From CAZDVQ01 sp964508975 (GTDB taxonomy: Bacteria; Bacteroidota; Bacteroidia; Chitinophagales; Saprospiraceae), in NCBI GenBank assembly GCA_964508975.1, contig CAZDVQ010000035.1, positions 1 to 47,166 on the forward strand: DNA of 47,166 nt, in the 5' to 3' direction. Shown here piece after piece: positions 1 through 6,953 of the stretch. A model generated the notes under the pieces. It searched no databases. It was given only the letters and a program-made list of their open reading frames with translations, and had not been told where the DNA came from. Every line of letters begins with the position of its first letter. The stretch's first letter is position 1. Position numbers and translations under genes: made by a program.

Positions 1-47
1 AAAAATGCTGAAAAACAAACAAAATAATTAACGCTTAATGGCATTGT

Positions 48-156
48 GCGTTAGCTGCCCGGAGTGCAGCCGAGCAACGCGAGGCTGGTGCCGCAGGCAC
101 CGAGCGCTTAGCGAGCACGTAGGGGAGCGACGGCGCGTAGCGCCGGAACGCCCAAA
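48..156 (-). repeat. GC-rich structured intergenic repeat, copy A1
   Basis: This is a copy of the ~105 bp A-family repeat, read on the minus strand from a GGGCGTTCC head at 156 to a GCTAACGC tail at 48. It holds several short hairpins: GGCGC-tac-GCGCC near the head and GGTGCC-tgc-GGCACC in the middle. The head lies 9 bases beyond the stop of the acetyltransferase gene. Bases 23-46 next to the tail match the tip of the fold-back element at 26397-26521, so two repeat types abut here. The open frames crossing it are products of GC-rich repeat sequence and are not believed to be genes. Confidence 0.85.
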
Positions 157-164
157 TAATATCA

Positions 165-782
165 TTAAATTTGACGCAACCAGAACTGCATGGGCTTATG
201 CGTGGATTGCGCCTCGCCTATATCCAGCCAATCAAACGTGGTCTGGAGCTGAGGTGCTTTACGATAACCCCTATTTTGCCAAAATGCATCCAAAGGTTTA
301 TATCCAACTGGCATAGCAGGATGATTATCAACACGTTGCACGGCACAAAAAGCAGTATACTGGAAAGTATTAAGGCTGGAAGCATATTGCTCTCGCTCGT
401 CGAAAAAACGATTGCCCAAACCTAAGCCCCTGTACGGTTTCAGCAAAATGCTCTCTCCGAAGTAAAAAACCTGGTTCAAGTCATAAGCTGCTTGGATAAA
501 TGGCCTTTGCACCTCCTCTGTTTCATCGGCCAAGGGGATACCCGTTGTAGCGCCAACCATTTCAGCACCATCATACACGGCGAACAAAAAAGCCCGAGTG
601 GCCTTGGAATACGTTTGCAGGTACGCTTGCTCGTACGCTAAATCGCCCTCGTACAAGTAGGGAAAGTCCCGAAAAACGGTAATTCTAAGCTTGGCCAAGG
701 GTTCAAACACCTGTGCAATTTCAGCACCGATGAAGCGTTCAAAGCGCAAATTCTGCCCTAAGCCCCGATTAACTTCAGCCAT
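165..782 (-). CDS. GNAT family N-acetyltransferase
   Basis: The 205-residue protein resembles GNAT acetyltransferases, which move an acetyl group from acetyl-CoA to an amine; its substrate is not known. A central region with VGATTGIPL, followed by YFGESILLKPYRGLGLGNRFFDERE, fits GNAT motif A, where a GLGLGNRFF-type turn grips the CoA pyrophosphate. It is soluble, with no signal peptide. The ATG at 782 lies 25 bases inside the end of the preceding NTF2-like gene, and no later good start exists, so the two are probably translationally coupled. Such acetyltransferases are sometimes found beside SnoaL-like genes, but no shared pathway can be named. Confidence 0.75.
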   Translation of the reverse strand: MAEVNRGLGQNLRFERFIGAEIAQVFEPLAKLRITVFRDFPYLYEGDLAYEQAYLQTYSKATRAFLFAVYDGAEMVGATTGIPLADETEEVQRPFIQAAYDLNQVFYFGESILLKPYRGLGLGNRFFDEREQYASSLNTFQYTAFCAVQRVDNHPAMPVGYKPLDAFWQNRGYRKAPQLQTTFDWLDIGEAQSTHKPMQFWLRQI

Positions 783-1159
783 AGCGGTAAGTTGTAATAG
801 GTGGTAACCCTTTTGATTTTACCGTCCATCAGCTCGATGAAAGCCCCGGCGGGTAGCACATATTTTTGGCCCGTGGCTGGTGGCAAATCGCCATCGGTAG
901 CCTTGTAAACGCCATGCACCACGAACTCCACGGCAATGCGCTGCCCAGTGCTGTCGACCATGAACACTATATCGCGGAGTTCCTCTTGGTAGCAGCGATC
1001 CATGTGGGCCAAAAAGGCCCTGAAATGCTCCAGCCCAAAGTGGGAATCACCTTGGTTGGCGTCGTGCTGAATATCTGGGTGCAGGCAGTTCAACATGCCT
1101 GTCCAATCTTGGCGGTTGAAGCAATCGTAGTATTGTTTAACGAGTTCTAGGGCGCTCAT
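758..1159 (-). CDS. NTF2-like / SnoaL-like small protein
   Basis: The 133-residue protein has the SnoaL/ketosteroid-isomerase look of the NTF2-like cone fold. It starts with a helix (ALELVKQYYDCFNRQDW), then MLNCLHPDIQHD, and ends in beta strands (VLPAGAFIELMDGKIKRVTTYYNL). Members bind small hydrophobic ligands or act as isomerases, hydrolases or accessory domains, so the family assignment does not give a reaction. Its ATG overlaps the TGA of the upstream secreted hydrolase gene (ATGA), and its own end overlaps the start of the acetyltransferase gene, so the three genes look like one transcript. Confidence 0.75.
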   Translation of the reverse strand: MSALELVKQYYDCFNRQDWTGMLNCLHPDIQHDANQGDSHFGLEHFRAFLAHMDRCYQEELRDIVFMVDSTGQRIAVEFVVHGVYKATDGDLPPATGQKYVLPAGAFIELMDGKIKRVTTYYNLPLWLKLIGA

Positions 1160-2421
1160 TTTGTAATCGTTTGAGTGTATACAACTACTTGTCCTTGAAT
1201 AACTTGCACATGATACAAGCCTTTCGGCAAGACAGCTGTACTAATTTGTTGTTTAAGCCCGAACTTGGCTTGCTCTTGGAGCAGCACTTGTCCTTGTGCG
1301 TTCAGGATTTGAATGTACGTCCCGGCCTGTTCAAAGAGCGTTGACTCTAGATTAAGCGTGTTGCCCACGGGATTGGGATACAACAAACAGCTTGGGCGGG
1401 TCTGCTGGCTAATACCCGTAGGATCAACAATTTGTAGGTTTAAAATCATGGAATCGCTGCGACTACAAGCTTGCGCCACGAGCAGCACTTGGTATGAACC
1501 TGTATCGGCATAGATATGGCTTGGATTTGCCAAACTACTGCTGTTGCCATCGCCAAAATACCAGGAATAGCTATCGGCATGGAGGGAAGTATTGCTGAAA
1601 TTTACATCATAAACACCTGGCTGCGAGATACTAAAACTAGCCATTGGATCAAAATTACCCACCTGCCATTGTGCTAGGTTATCAAAAACTAGGTTTTTAA
1701 CCACGTCGCGAATCGTGGCTGCATCGGCGGGCGACAAACCGGCGTCGTAGGTGCCTAAGCTGGGATCTTTGCGGAACAAGATGGTATAAAATGTACAGGC
1801 AGCCGCATAAGAACCCGCCACCGAGGGATGACTTTCATCGGCTTGGTATAGCTCAATGTCTGGGAAATTCTGCCGAATATGCCGCCAAACTACGCCAACC
1901 GGCGAAACTAATGCATCGTTTTGCTGGGCCATTTGCTCGTAACGCAGACGCAGGAGGCTATCCATACCCTCGTAGGTACATACAGGCGGCCAAAACTGAC
2001 AGTTGCCAGCGTCGCCGTTTTTGCGGCCCCAAGTCATGTAAAACACGGTTTCGGTGCAAGGATTTGCCGCACGGATCAGGCTATCCAACACGCGGGCGTA
2101 TGGAAATACCTCTACATTAACCTGGTTATCGGGGAATGAAGGGCGCTGGCTTTGCTCTTGCAGTACCACGTAATCCCAATTGCCCTGGGCTATTCTCGAC
2201 AAAGTATTAGCGTTGGTACTGTGGCCTTGAAAGGTAAATCCGCCGGGGGTATTGCTGCCAAAATCAAGGGTATCGCCAATGCTAGCGGCAAAATCGGCGG
2301 TCATTTGGGGTAGGTTATTCACGCCCGTGTAACTATTTCCGATAAATAAAGTGCGCAGGCGTGATTGAGCCGAAAGGCTTAGGGCCATGCCCAGTAAAAG
2401 CAAGGTAAAAGTTTGTTTCAT
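1156..2421 (-). CDS. Secreted SGNH/DUF4886-like hydrolase with PKD and T9SS sorting domain
   Basis: The 421-residue protein starts with a signal peptide (MKQTFTLLLLGMALSLSAQ). Residues ~20-235 look like an SGNH-type hydrolase: LFIGNSYT is the nucleophile block with Ser in GNSYT, YVVLQEQSQRP follows, and DESHPSVAG would supply the Asp-His pair. Residues ~255-335 form a PKD-like domain (SWYFGDGNSSS, HIYADTGSYQVLLV). The last ~75 residues are a type IX secretion sorting domain with LLYPNPVGNTL and a final GLYHVQV strand. It is therefore predicted to be exported and anchored or released at the cell surface. The substrate is unknown; an ester or glycan acyl group would fit the fold. Seventy bases separate it from the upstream TIR gene on the same strand. 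Confidence 0.8.
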   Translation of the reverse strand: MKQTFTLLLLGMALSLSAQSRLRTLFIGNSYTGVNNLPQMTADFAASIGDTLDFGSNTPGGFTFQGHSTNANTLSRIAQGNWDYVVLQEQSQRPSFPDNQVNVEVFPYARVLDSLIRAANPCTETVFYMTWGRKNGDAGNCQFWPPVCTYEGMDSLLRLRYEQMAQQNDALVSPVGVVWRHIRQNFPDIELYQADESHPSVAGSYAAACTFYTILFRKDPSLGTYDAGLSPADAATIRDVVKNLVFDNLAQWQVGNFDPMASFSISQPGVYDVNFSNTSLHADSYSWYFGDGNSSSLANPSHIYADTGSYQVLLVAQACSRSDSMILNLQIVDPTGISQQTRPSCLLYPNPVGNTLNLESTLFEQAGTYIQILNAQGQVLLQEQAKFGLKQQISTAVLPKGLYHVQVIQGQVVVYTQTITK

Positions 2422-2490
2422 AGGATAGGTATCTAATTCAAGGACTGAACGCAGCCCTTTAAGCTTTCGCTTCCAAGGGTACAGGATTTT

Positions 2491-3273
2491 CTACAATCTA
2501 TCCAGCAAGTCAAGCAAGGCAAAACTGATACGGTTGATGCCCATGTTGTAATCGGCACTGGCCACCATGCCCATCATATTATCTTTTTCAAGCTTGTTGA
2601 ACCGAGCCGAGAACATGGTTACCTGATTCTGGAAATCATTATCATCGCTTTGAGCACTGCGGTTGAGCAACTCGGCAATGGCTTTTTTCAGGTTTCCCTC
2701 GGCTACCATTTTCTTGATTTCGGCAACGTCAACCAGCGGCGTTACTGCGTTTGTTGGAGTTTCGGGTGTAGCTTGAACACCTTGATTTGCGGGGGTATTC
2801 CCAACGGGAGCTTCCGTTTCAGCACCTTTGAGCGGTGCATCAAGGCTGCGTTTGATTGCATTGACTATATCGGTCCAAACCTTGTCGCGGTTGGGGGCGT
2901 CGGCCACGTAGCTGCTTTTACCCGGCAGGGCTTGCAACTTGCGAAAAGGCGTATCAGACCAATCGCAGTAGTTTAATATAATAGGTATAACGCGGGCCGT
3001 TCCTGCTTCGTGACGCGCCATAGCTTTCGAAATTTCTTCCCGCCAGATGTAGTCGGTGGCTAAAAAACGGGCGCTAACCAACATGATGATGATATCGGCA
3101 CTTTCGAGGTTGGTTTTGATGGCATTGTCCCATTCCTCCCCGGCTATAATTTGGGCATCGTCCCAGGGTATAATTTTACCGCTGCGTTTCATGGGCGATA
3201 AAAACACGAGGAGTTCCTCTAAAAAAGTACGGTCGTGTTTCGAGTAAGAAAAGAAAATTGTTTTGGCCGACAT
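2491..3273 (-). CDS. TIR domain protein with C-terminal effector-associated-like domain
   Basis: From the ATG at 3273 the protein has 260 residues. Residues 3-140 form a bacterial TIR domain: TIFFSYSKHD, then SADIIIMLVSARFLATDYIWREEI, with Glu80 at the place of the catalytic NADase Glu, then RVIPIILNYCDWSDTPF and KLQALP. A low-complexity linker rich in Ala, Pro, Thr and Asn follows. The last ~80 residues (EIKKMVAEGNLKKAI, FNKLEKDN, INRISFALLDLLDRL) resemble effector-associated domain 11 of Bacteroidota conflict systems. An ATG at 3324 would add 17 residues but overlaps a TATATTTG -7 box at 3306-3313, so the inner start is preferred. A role in NAD-depleting immunity is inferred from the family. 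No partner gene lies beside it. Confidence 0.8.
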   Translation of the reverse strand: MSAKTIFFSYSKHDRTFLEELLVFLSPMKRSGKIIPWDDAQIIAGEEWDNAIKTNLESADIIIMLVSARFLATDYIWREEISKAMARHEAGTARVIPIILNYCDWSDTPFRKLQALPGKSSYVADAPNRDKVWTDIVNAIKRSLDAPLKGAETEAPVGNTPANQGVQATPETPTNAVTPLVDVAEIKKMVAEGNLKKAIAELLNRSAQSDDNDFQNQVTMFSARFNKLEKDNMMGMVASADYNMGINRISFALLDLLDRL

Positions 3274-3305
3274 ATCATCTGGGTTTAAACATGTTGAATG
3301 TGCTG

Positions 3306-3313
3306 CAAATATA
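3306..3313 (-). promoter_or_regulatory. -7 promoter box of the TIR gene
   Basis: The minus strand reads TATATTTG here, a perfect match to the Bacteroidota -7 consensus TAnnTTTG. Transcription would begin near 3299, about 26 bases before the preferred ATG at 3273. A matching -33 TTTG at the usual 19-20 base spacing was not seen, so this is a partial promoter call. Confidence 0.5.
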
Positions 3314-3377
3314 AGTACTTGCACACAATTAATTGTTTATCGTTTCTTATTCATAGATATTAGGAAGCCGCTTAACA

Positions 3378-3403
3378 ATATCCGCTCGCTTGTGAGCTGA
3401 TAT
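3378..3403. other. Hairpin just ahead of repeat A2
   Basis: ATATC-c-GCTC pairs with GAGC-t-GATAT around a six-base loop, and TTTTTT follows on the plus strand. A closely similar hairpin lies at 6872-6897, also directly ahead of a GC-rich repeat. No plus-strand gene ends upstream, so it is not an obvious terminator. It is probably part of the repeat unit. The rest of the 3274-3667 gap holds the A2 repeat and a -7 box. Confidence 0.55.
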
Positions 3404-3404
3404 T

Positions 3405-3511
3405 TTTTGGGGCGTTGCGCCGCATGCGCGTCGCCGCTGTCCTACGGGGTTCGCTAAACGCTCCGTGCTACGCACCAGCCGCTACGCGGCTGCCCTTCGG
3501 CCAGCTAACGC
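3405..3511 (+). repeat. GC-rich structured intergenic repeat, copy A2
   Basis: Plus-strand A-family copy running from TTGGGGCGTTGCGCC to CCAGCTAACGC. It contains the CGTGC-tac-GCACC hairpin and the AGCCGC-tac-GCGGCT hairpin. It forms an inverted pair with A3 (4202-4305), and the two bracket the small genes at 3668-4152. Confidence 0.85.
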
Positions 3512-3635
3512 AGGGCTCAACAAGTATAAAATAATTAGAAGATATAAGAAGAACACTTTAGCCAAACGGCACAATACCGATTTACATCTGTTGATCACAT
3601 TGCAAAAAAACAAACTTAATCAACCCTGAAGTCCA

Positions 3636-3643
3636 TATATTTG
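3636..3643 (+). promoter_or_regulatory. -7 promoter box of the cysteine-rich gene
   Basis: TATATTTG matches the Bacteroidota -7 consensus TAnnTTTG perfectly and lies 24 bases before the ATG at 3668. No clear -33 TTTG is visible at the right distance. The position supports the chosen start and the idea that the two small genes are expressed. Confidence 0.5.
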
Positions 3644-3667
3644 TAAATCATCAAAAAAACACCCTAC

Positions 3668-3910
3668 ATGAACCTCGTACTTATTTTAATCTTCCAGTTG
3701 GTGGGACTCGGGAATTTTAATGCACCGAATGCAAGTTCTTGTGGTTGCTCCAATGATATTTGTAGTTGCACCGCCACTTCAGCTGATGAGAACGCAAGTT
3801 GTGGCTGTAATTGTCAAAATGGTGTCTGCGGTTGTAGTTGTAACTTTTGTAAGCCGAAATCGTCAGATGGTCAAAATCCAACAACAAAATTGAATTTATA
3901 CCAACTATGA
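3668..3910 (+). CDS. Small cysteine-rich protein of unknown function
   Basis: I do not recognise this 80-residue protein. A hydrophobic N-terminus (MNLVLILIFQLVGLGNF) could be a membrane anchor or weak signal peptide, although it lacks positive charges. Residues 25-61 then hold 11 cysteines in two clusters: CGCxxxxCxC at 25-34 and CGCxCxxxxCxCxCxxC at 45-61. The tail is short and polar. CxC-dense proteins often bind metals, as metallothioneins do, or form disulfide knots; the sequence does not decide between these. A -7 box lies just upstream, and the stop overlaps the ATG of the next gene (ATGA), which argues that both are real and coupled. Confidence 0.6.
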   Translation: MNLVLILIFQLVGLGNFNAPNASSCGCSNDICSCTATSADENASCGCNCQNGVCGCSCNFCKPKSSDGQNPTTKLNLYQL

Positions 3911-4152
3911 GTGCCGAGCATATCATAGCCTCCATCAACTGGCAAAACTTTCTAGCTAATGCTGACAGTGAGGGTCTACAAAAACTCTACCCGCTTGTCG
4001 AAACAATGCGCTTGGCATTACTTGACCAAAATATTACCCTGTACAACGAGGCCAAAACAGCATGGCTAGCACAAATCGCAGCCTTAAGCCAAGCCGATAA
4101 AAATACATTTAATACTTGGGCCGAGGCCAATAATTATGGTACACGTTTTTAA
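3907..4152 (+). CDS. Small hypothetical protein coupled to the cysteine-rich gene
   Basis: This 81-residue protein is not recognised. It is predicted to be mostly alpha-helical and soluble, with no signal peptide, no cysteine and several Trp (INWQNFL, AKTAWLAQI, FNTWAEANNY). Its ATG overlaps the TGA of the cysteine-rich gene by four bases, so the two are probably translated together. A chaperone, leader-binding or immunity-like partner is conceivable, but nothing in the sequence shows it. A 7-bp stem hairpin follows 12 bases after the stop. Confidence 0.55.
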   Translation: MSAEHIIASINWQNFLANADSEGLQKLYPLVETMRLALLDQNITLYNEAKTAWLAQIAALSQADKNTFNTWAEANNYGTRF

Positions 4153-4164
4153 CGGGCAAATTAT

Positions 4165-4182
4165 AGGGGTGGAAACACCCCT
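4165..4182 (+). other. Stem-loop after the small gene pair
   Basis: AGGGGTG-GAAA-CACCCCT is a perfect 7-bp stem closed by a GAAA tetraloop, 12 bases after the stop of the 81-residue gene. A second hairpin (CGGCTGC-tt-CGCAGCCG region, 4185-4201) follows before repeat A3. There is no T tract, so it is more likely an mRNA 3'-end structure than a classical intrinsic terminator. Confidence 0.5.
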
Positions 4183-4201
4183 CCCGGCTGCTTCGCAGCC
4201 G

Positions 4202-4305
4202 TCGCGTTAGGCATGCGGAGGGCAGCGCCAAAGGCGCTGGTGCGTAGCACGGAGCAAAGCGAACCCCGTAGCACGCCGACGGCGCAACGCGCCGGAACGC
4301 CCAAA
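4202..4305 (-). repeat. GC-rich structured intergenic repeat, copy A3
   Basis: Minus-strand A-family copy. The head (GGGCGTTCCGGCGC-gtt-GCGCC) is at 4305, 40 bases beyond the pheT stop, and the tail near 4202 reads CCTAACGCG. Its internal arm is AGCGCC-ttt-GGCGCT, where most other copies carry AGCCGC/GCGGCT, so the pairing is preserved with different bases. Confidence 0.85.
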
Positions 4306-4345
4306 TAGTCCAACTTACATCCTACAACTCACATCTTACCACTCC

Positions 4346-6790
4346 TTAGCGCCTAATCAAAGCGCCCAGTTGTTTCTCGGCCTCGGCGATGATGGTATTG
4401 ATAACCGCATCAACCTCAGCATCTTGTAGGGTTTTGGTTTTGTCTTGGAACAAGAAACTCACGGCATACGATTTTTTGTCGGCCCCCAACTGTTGCTCAT
4501 TCTCATAAACATCAAAGAGGTTGGTTTCTTGCAAAATATCCTTGCCAGCTTTGTTGGCTATCTTGCGGATATCGGCAAAGCTCACTTTTTGGGCAATCAC
4601 AAAGGCCAAATCTCGTCTTACCGCCGGGAATTTCGATAGTTCGCTGTACTCTACTTTGTTGTTGCTCAACATTTTAAGCAACACATCCCAATTGATATCG
4701 GCATAGAATACTGGCTTCTTCACATCCATGCCTTTCAGCACGCTTGGTTTCACCGCACCCAGAAAAGCAATATGCTGGTTGCCGCGGTACAAGCGCAAAC
4801 CGTAGGCGTATGTATCGTTATTTTCAATCACTTCTTCTTGGTATGCCGTCAGGTTGAAGCGGGCCAAAAGGCTCTCCACCTGGGCTTTCAGGCTGTAAAA
4901 ACTCAACTCTCGCTTGTCCTTGTTGTGCCAAGATTCTGCTTCGCGCTGCCCCGACATGGTGATGGTCAGGTGTTTTTCTTCCACAAAACTATCGCCTTCG
5001 CCTTTCAGGTAGGTACGACCAAATTCGTACAAACGCAAATCGGCCTGTTGACGGTTGTGGTTCAAGGCCACGGCCTCCAAGGCACCGAACAACATGCTGG
5101 GGCGCATCAAGTCCAAGTGCTGGTTAGAGGTATTATTGATGTACACCAACTGCGATTCCTCGAAAGGTATCACCTCTTTAGCATATTTCGATTGGGTGAG
5201 CGACAAGCTCATCATTTCCAAGAAACCGTTGGCGGCCAACAAATCGGCAGCACGGTTTTGCATGCGTTGTGGGTCGGGTTTAGGCGAAAATACCATAGCC
5301 GAGCGCACCGCTGTGCTGGTTTCAACTTTGTTCAAACCATAAATGCGCAAAATTTCCTCCACCACGTCGGCAGGGCGATGCACATCGGGTTTATTGGTTG
5401 GAATCAGTACTTGTAGGGTCTCGCCAGCTTCAATAAATTCCATGTCCAAGCGATGTAAAATACCTTGTACCGTGGCCTTCGGCAAGTCGTTACCAATCAT
5501 ATCATTAATGTATTGGTAACTGATATTCACCTGTTTTCGCTCTAGCGGGTTAGGGTAAATATCCACAATGTCGGAGCTAATTTCACCACCGGCAAGGGAT
5601 TGAATCATCAAGGCCGCACGTTTCAAAGCGTACAACACCACGTTGGGGTCGGTGCCTTTTTCAAAACGAGTAGCAGCATCGGTGCGTAAACCGTGGCGGG
5701 TACTGCTACGGCGAATGGTTACTGGCGCAAAATGGGCCGATTCCAAGAAAATAGCCGTTGTGCTTTCTGTCACGCCAGATTGTGCGCCGCCAAATACACC
5801 GGCCATACACATGGGTGTCGAGTTACCGTCGCAAATCATCAGGTCCTCGGCATCTAGTTTCCGTTGGGCTTCGTCTAGGGTCACGAACTCGGTTCCGCTA
5901 GCCAAGGTTTTCACGCGAACGGTGTTGCCTTGTATGGCTTTCAGGTCGAAAGCGTGCAGCGGTTGGCCCAACTCATGCAACACGTAATTGGTCACGTCCA
6001 CCACATTATTGATGCTGCGGGCACCAATGGCTTTCAAGCGTTGTTTGAGCCACTCGGGCGAGTCTTGCACTTGAATACCGCTAATGGTCAGGCCGGCATA
6101 ACGTGGACAACGGGCTTCGTCCTCCACAATTACCTGAACCACAGCATTTTGGTTATCAACTTTAAAGGCCGATACGTCGGGCTTTTGCAGCGGAATCTCG
6201 GGGCTAAACTGGGTATTATACCAAGCCGCAAGGTCAAATGCCACACCCAGGTGGTTGGTAGCATCGGCCCGGTTAGGGGTTAAGCCAATCTCGATAATGG
6301 TATCGCGTTCTATTTTAAAATACTCGGCAGCAGGTGTACCCACGGCGGTATCGGCGGGTAAAACCATGATACCATCGTGCGAATGACCTAGGCCAATCTC
6401 GTCTTCGGCGCAAATCATACCGTCTGAAACCTCACCACGGATTTTACCTTTTTTAATCACAAAAGGCTCTCCTTCAGTGGGGTACAACTTGGTCCCGGGC
6501 GTAGCAACTACTACTTTTTGGCCCTCGGCCACGTTGGGTGCACCGCACACAATGTCCAGCACGGTACCGTTGCCAATATCCACCTTGGTTACCGAAAGTT
6601 TATCGGCATCGGGGTGTTTAGCTTTAAAAATCACCTGGCCAATCACCAAACCTTCCAGTCCACCTTTTAGGCTTTCGTAGGTTTCAATGCCATCTACTTC
6701 CAGGCCCGTCGAGGTCAGCCCTTCCGATACTTGTTCAAGGCTCAGCGGCAGGTTCAGGTAATCTTTTAACCAGTTGTACGAGATTTTCAT
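4346..6790 (-). CDS. pheT: Phenylalanyl-tRNA synthetase beta subunit
   Basis: The protein has 814 residues, the usual bacterial PheT length. It forms an alpha2-beta2 enzyme with PheS that charges tRNA-Phe. In order it shows the N-terminal domain (MKISYNWLKDYL), an EMAP-like tRNA-binding domain (~40-150, VDIGNGTVLDIVCGAPNVAEGQKVVVA), a LTPNRADATNHLGVAFDLA segment, the B3/B4 editing region (HAFDLKAIQG), the B5 domain, the catalytic-like core and a C-terminal FDX-ACB domain (LSKFPAVRRDLAFVI). pheS is not in the window, as is common in genomes with split pheS and pheT. The gene stands alone between two repeat-filled gaps. Confidence 0.97.
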   Translation of the reverse strand: MKISYNWLKDYLNLPLSLEQVSEGLTSTGLEVDGIETYESLKGGLEGLVIGQVIFKAKHPDADKLSVTKVDIGNGTVLDIVCGAPNVAEGQKVVVATPGTKLYPTEGEPFVIKKGKIRGEVSDGMICAEDEIGLGHSHDGIMVLPADTAVGTPAAEYFKIERDTIIEIGLTPNRADATNHLGVAFDLAAWYNTQFSPEIPLQKPDVSAFKVDNQNAVVQVIVEDEARCPRYAGLTISGIQVQDSPEWLKQRLKAIGARSINNVVDVTNYVLHELGQPLHAFDLKAIQGNTVRVKTLASGTEFVTLDEAQRKLDAEDLMICDGNSTPMCMAGVFGGAQSGVTESTTAIFLESAHFAPVTIRRSSTRHGLRTDAATRFEKGTDPNVVLYALKRAALMIQSLAGGEISSDIVDIYPNPLERKQVNISYQYINDMIGNDLPKATVQGILHRLDMEFIEAGETLQVLIPTNKPDVHRPADVVEEILRIYGLNKVETSTAVRSAMVFSPKPDPQRMQNRAADLLAANGFLEMMSLSLTQSKYAKEVIPFEESQLVYINNTSNQHLDLMRPSMLFGALEAVALNHNRQQADLRLYEFGRTYLKGEGDSFVEEKHLTITMSGQREAESWHNKDKRELSFYSLKAQVESLLARFNLTAYQEEVIENNDTYAYGLRLYRGNQHIAFLGAVKPSVLKGMDVKKPVFYADINWDVLLKMLSNNKVEYSELSKFPAVRRDLAFVIAQKVSFADIRKIANKAGKDILQETNLFDVYENEQQLGADKKSYAVSFLFQDKTKTLQDAEVDAVINTIIAEAEKQLGALIRR

Positions 6791-6871
6791 GTTGGTATGT
6801 TTTCAAAAGGCTATCAAGCCTACGATTTATAGCAAACAAATTTTAGCCTTTAGCCATTTTAGCTTTTAGCG

Positions 6872-6897
6872 ACATCGACTCACAAGTGAGTCGATGT
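6872..6897 (+). other. Perfect hairpin followed by a T tract
   Basis: ACATCGACTCAC pairs perfectly with GTGAGTCGATGT around a two-base turn, and TTTTT follows on the plus strand. It has the shape of an intrinsic terminator for plus-strand transcription, yet both flanking genes (pheT and the glycyl-tRNA synthetase) are on the minus strand. Its sequence and its place directly ahead of a GC-rich repeat match the hairpin at 3378-3403. Confidence 0.6.
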
Positions 6898-6899
6898 TT

Positions 6900-6947
6900 T
6901 TGCGCACCCGCGGCTACGCCGCGGCCCTCCGGGCACCTCGCGCAGGG
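6900..6947 (+). repeat. Short GC-rich repeat remnant
   Basis: A shortened relative of the A/B family: CCGCGGC-tac-GCCGCGG hairpin, then CCCTCCGGGCACCTCGCGCAGGG. The last part matches the tail of copy A12 (41280-41296, GGGCACCTGGCGCAGGG). It ends 7 bases from the stop codon of the extended glycyl-tRNA synthetase gene. Confidence 0.65.
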
Positions 6948-6953
6948 AATGAC

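Noticed and set aside
38..425. Two plus-strand open frames of 84-92 codons
   Set aside because: They run over repeat A1 and antisense to the acetyltransferase gene; composition fits chance frames in GC-rich sequence.
3405..3511. CRISPR-like array made of repeated GC-rich units
   Set aside because: The units are dispersed through the window in both orientations with no regular spacers and no cas genes.
4772..5416. Plus-strand open frame of 214 codons
   Set aside because: It is antisense to pheT, whose protein is complete and well conserved; the long frame follows from codon bias of the real gene.
6872..6897. Intrinsic terminator for a neighbouring gene
   Set aside because: The hairpin has its T tract on the plus strand, but both neighbours are transcribed from the minus strand, so it is listed only as a hairpin.
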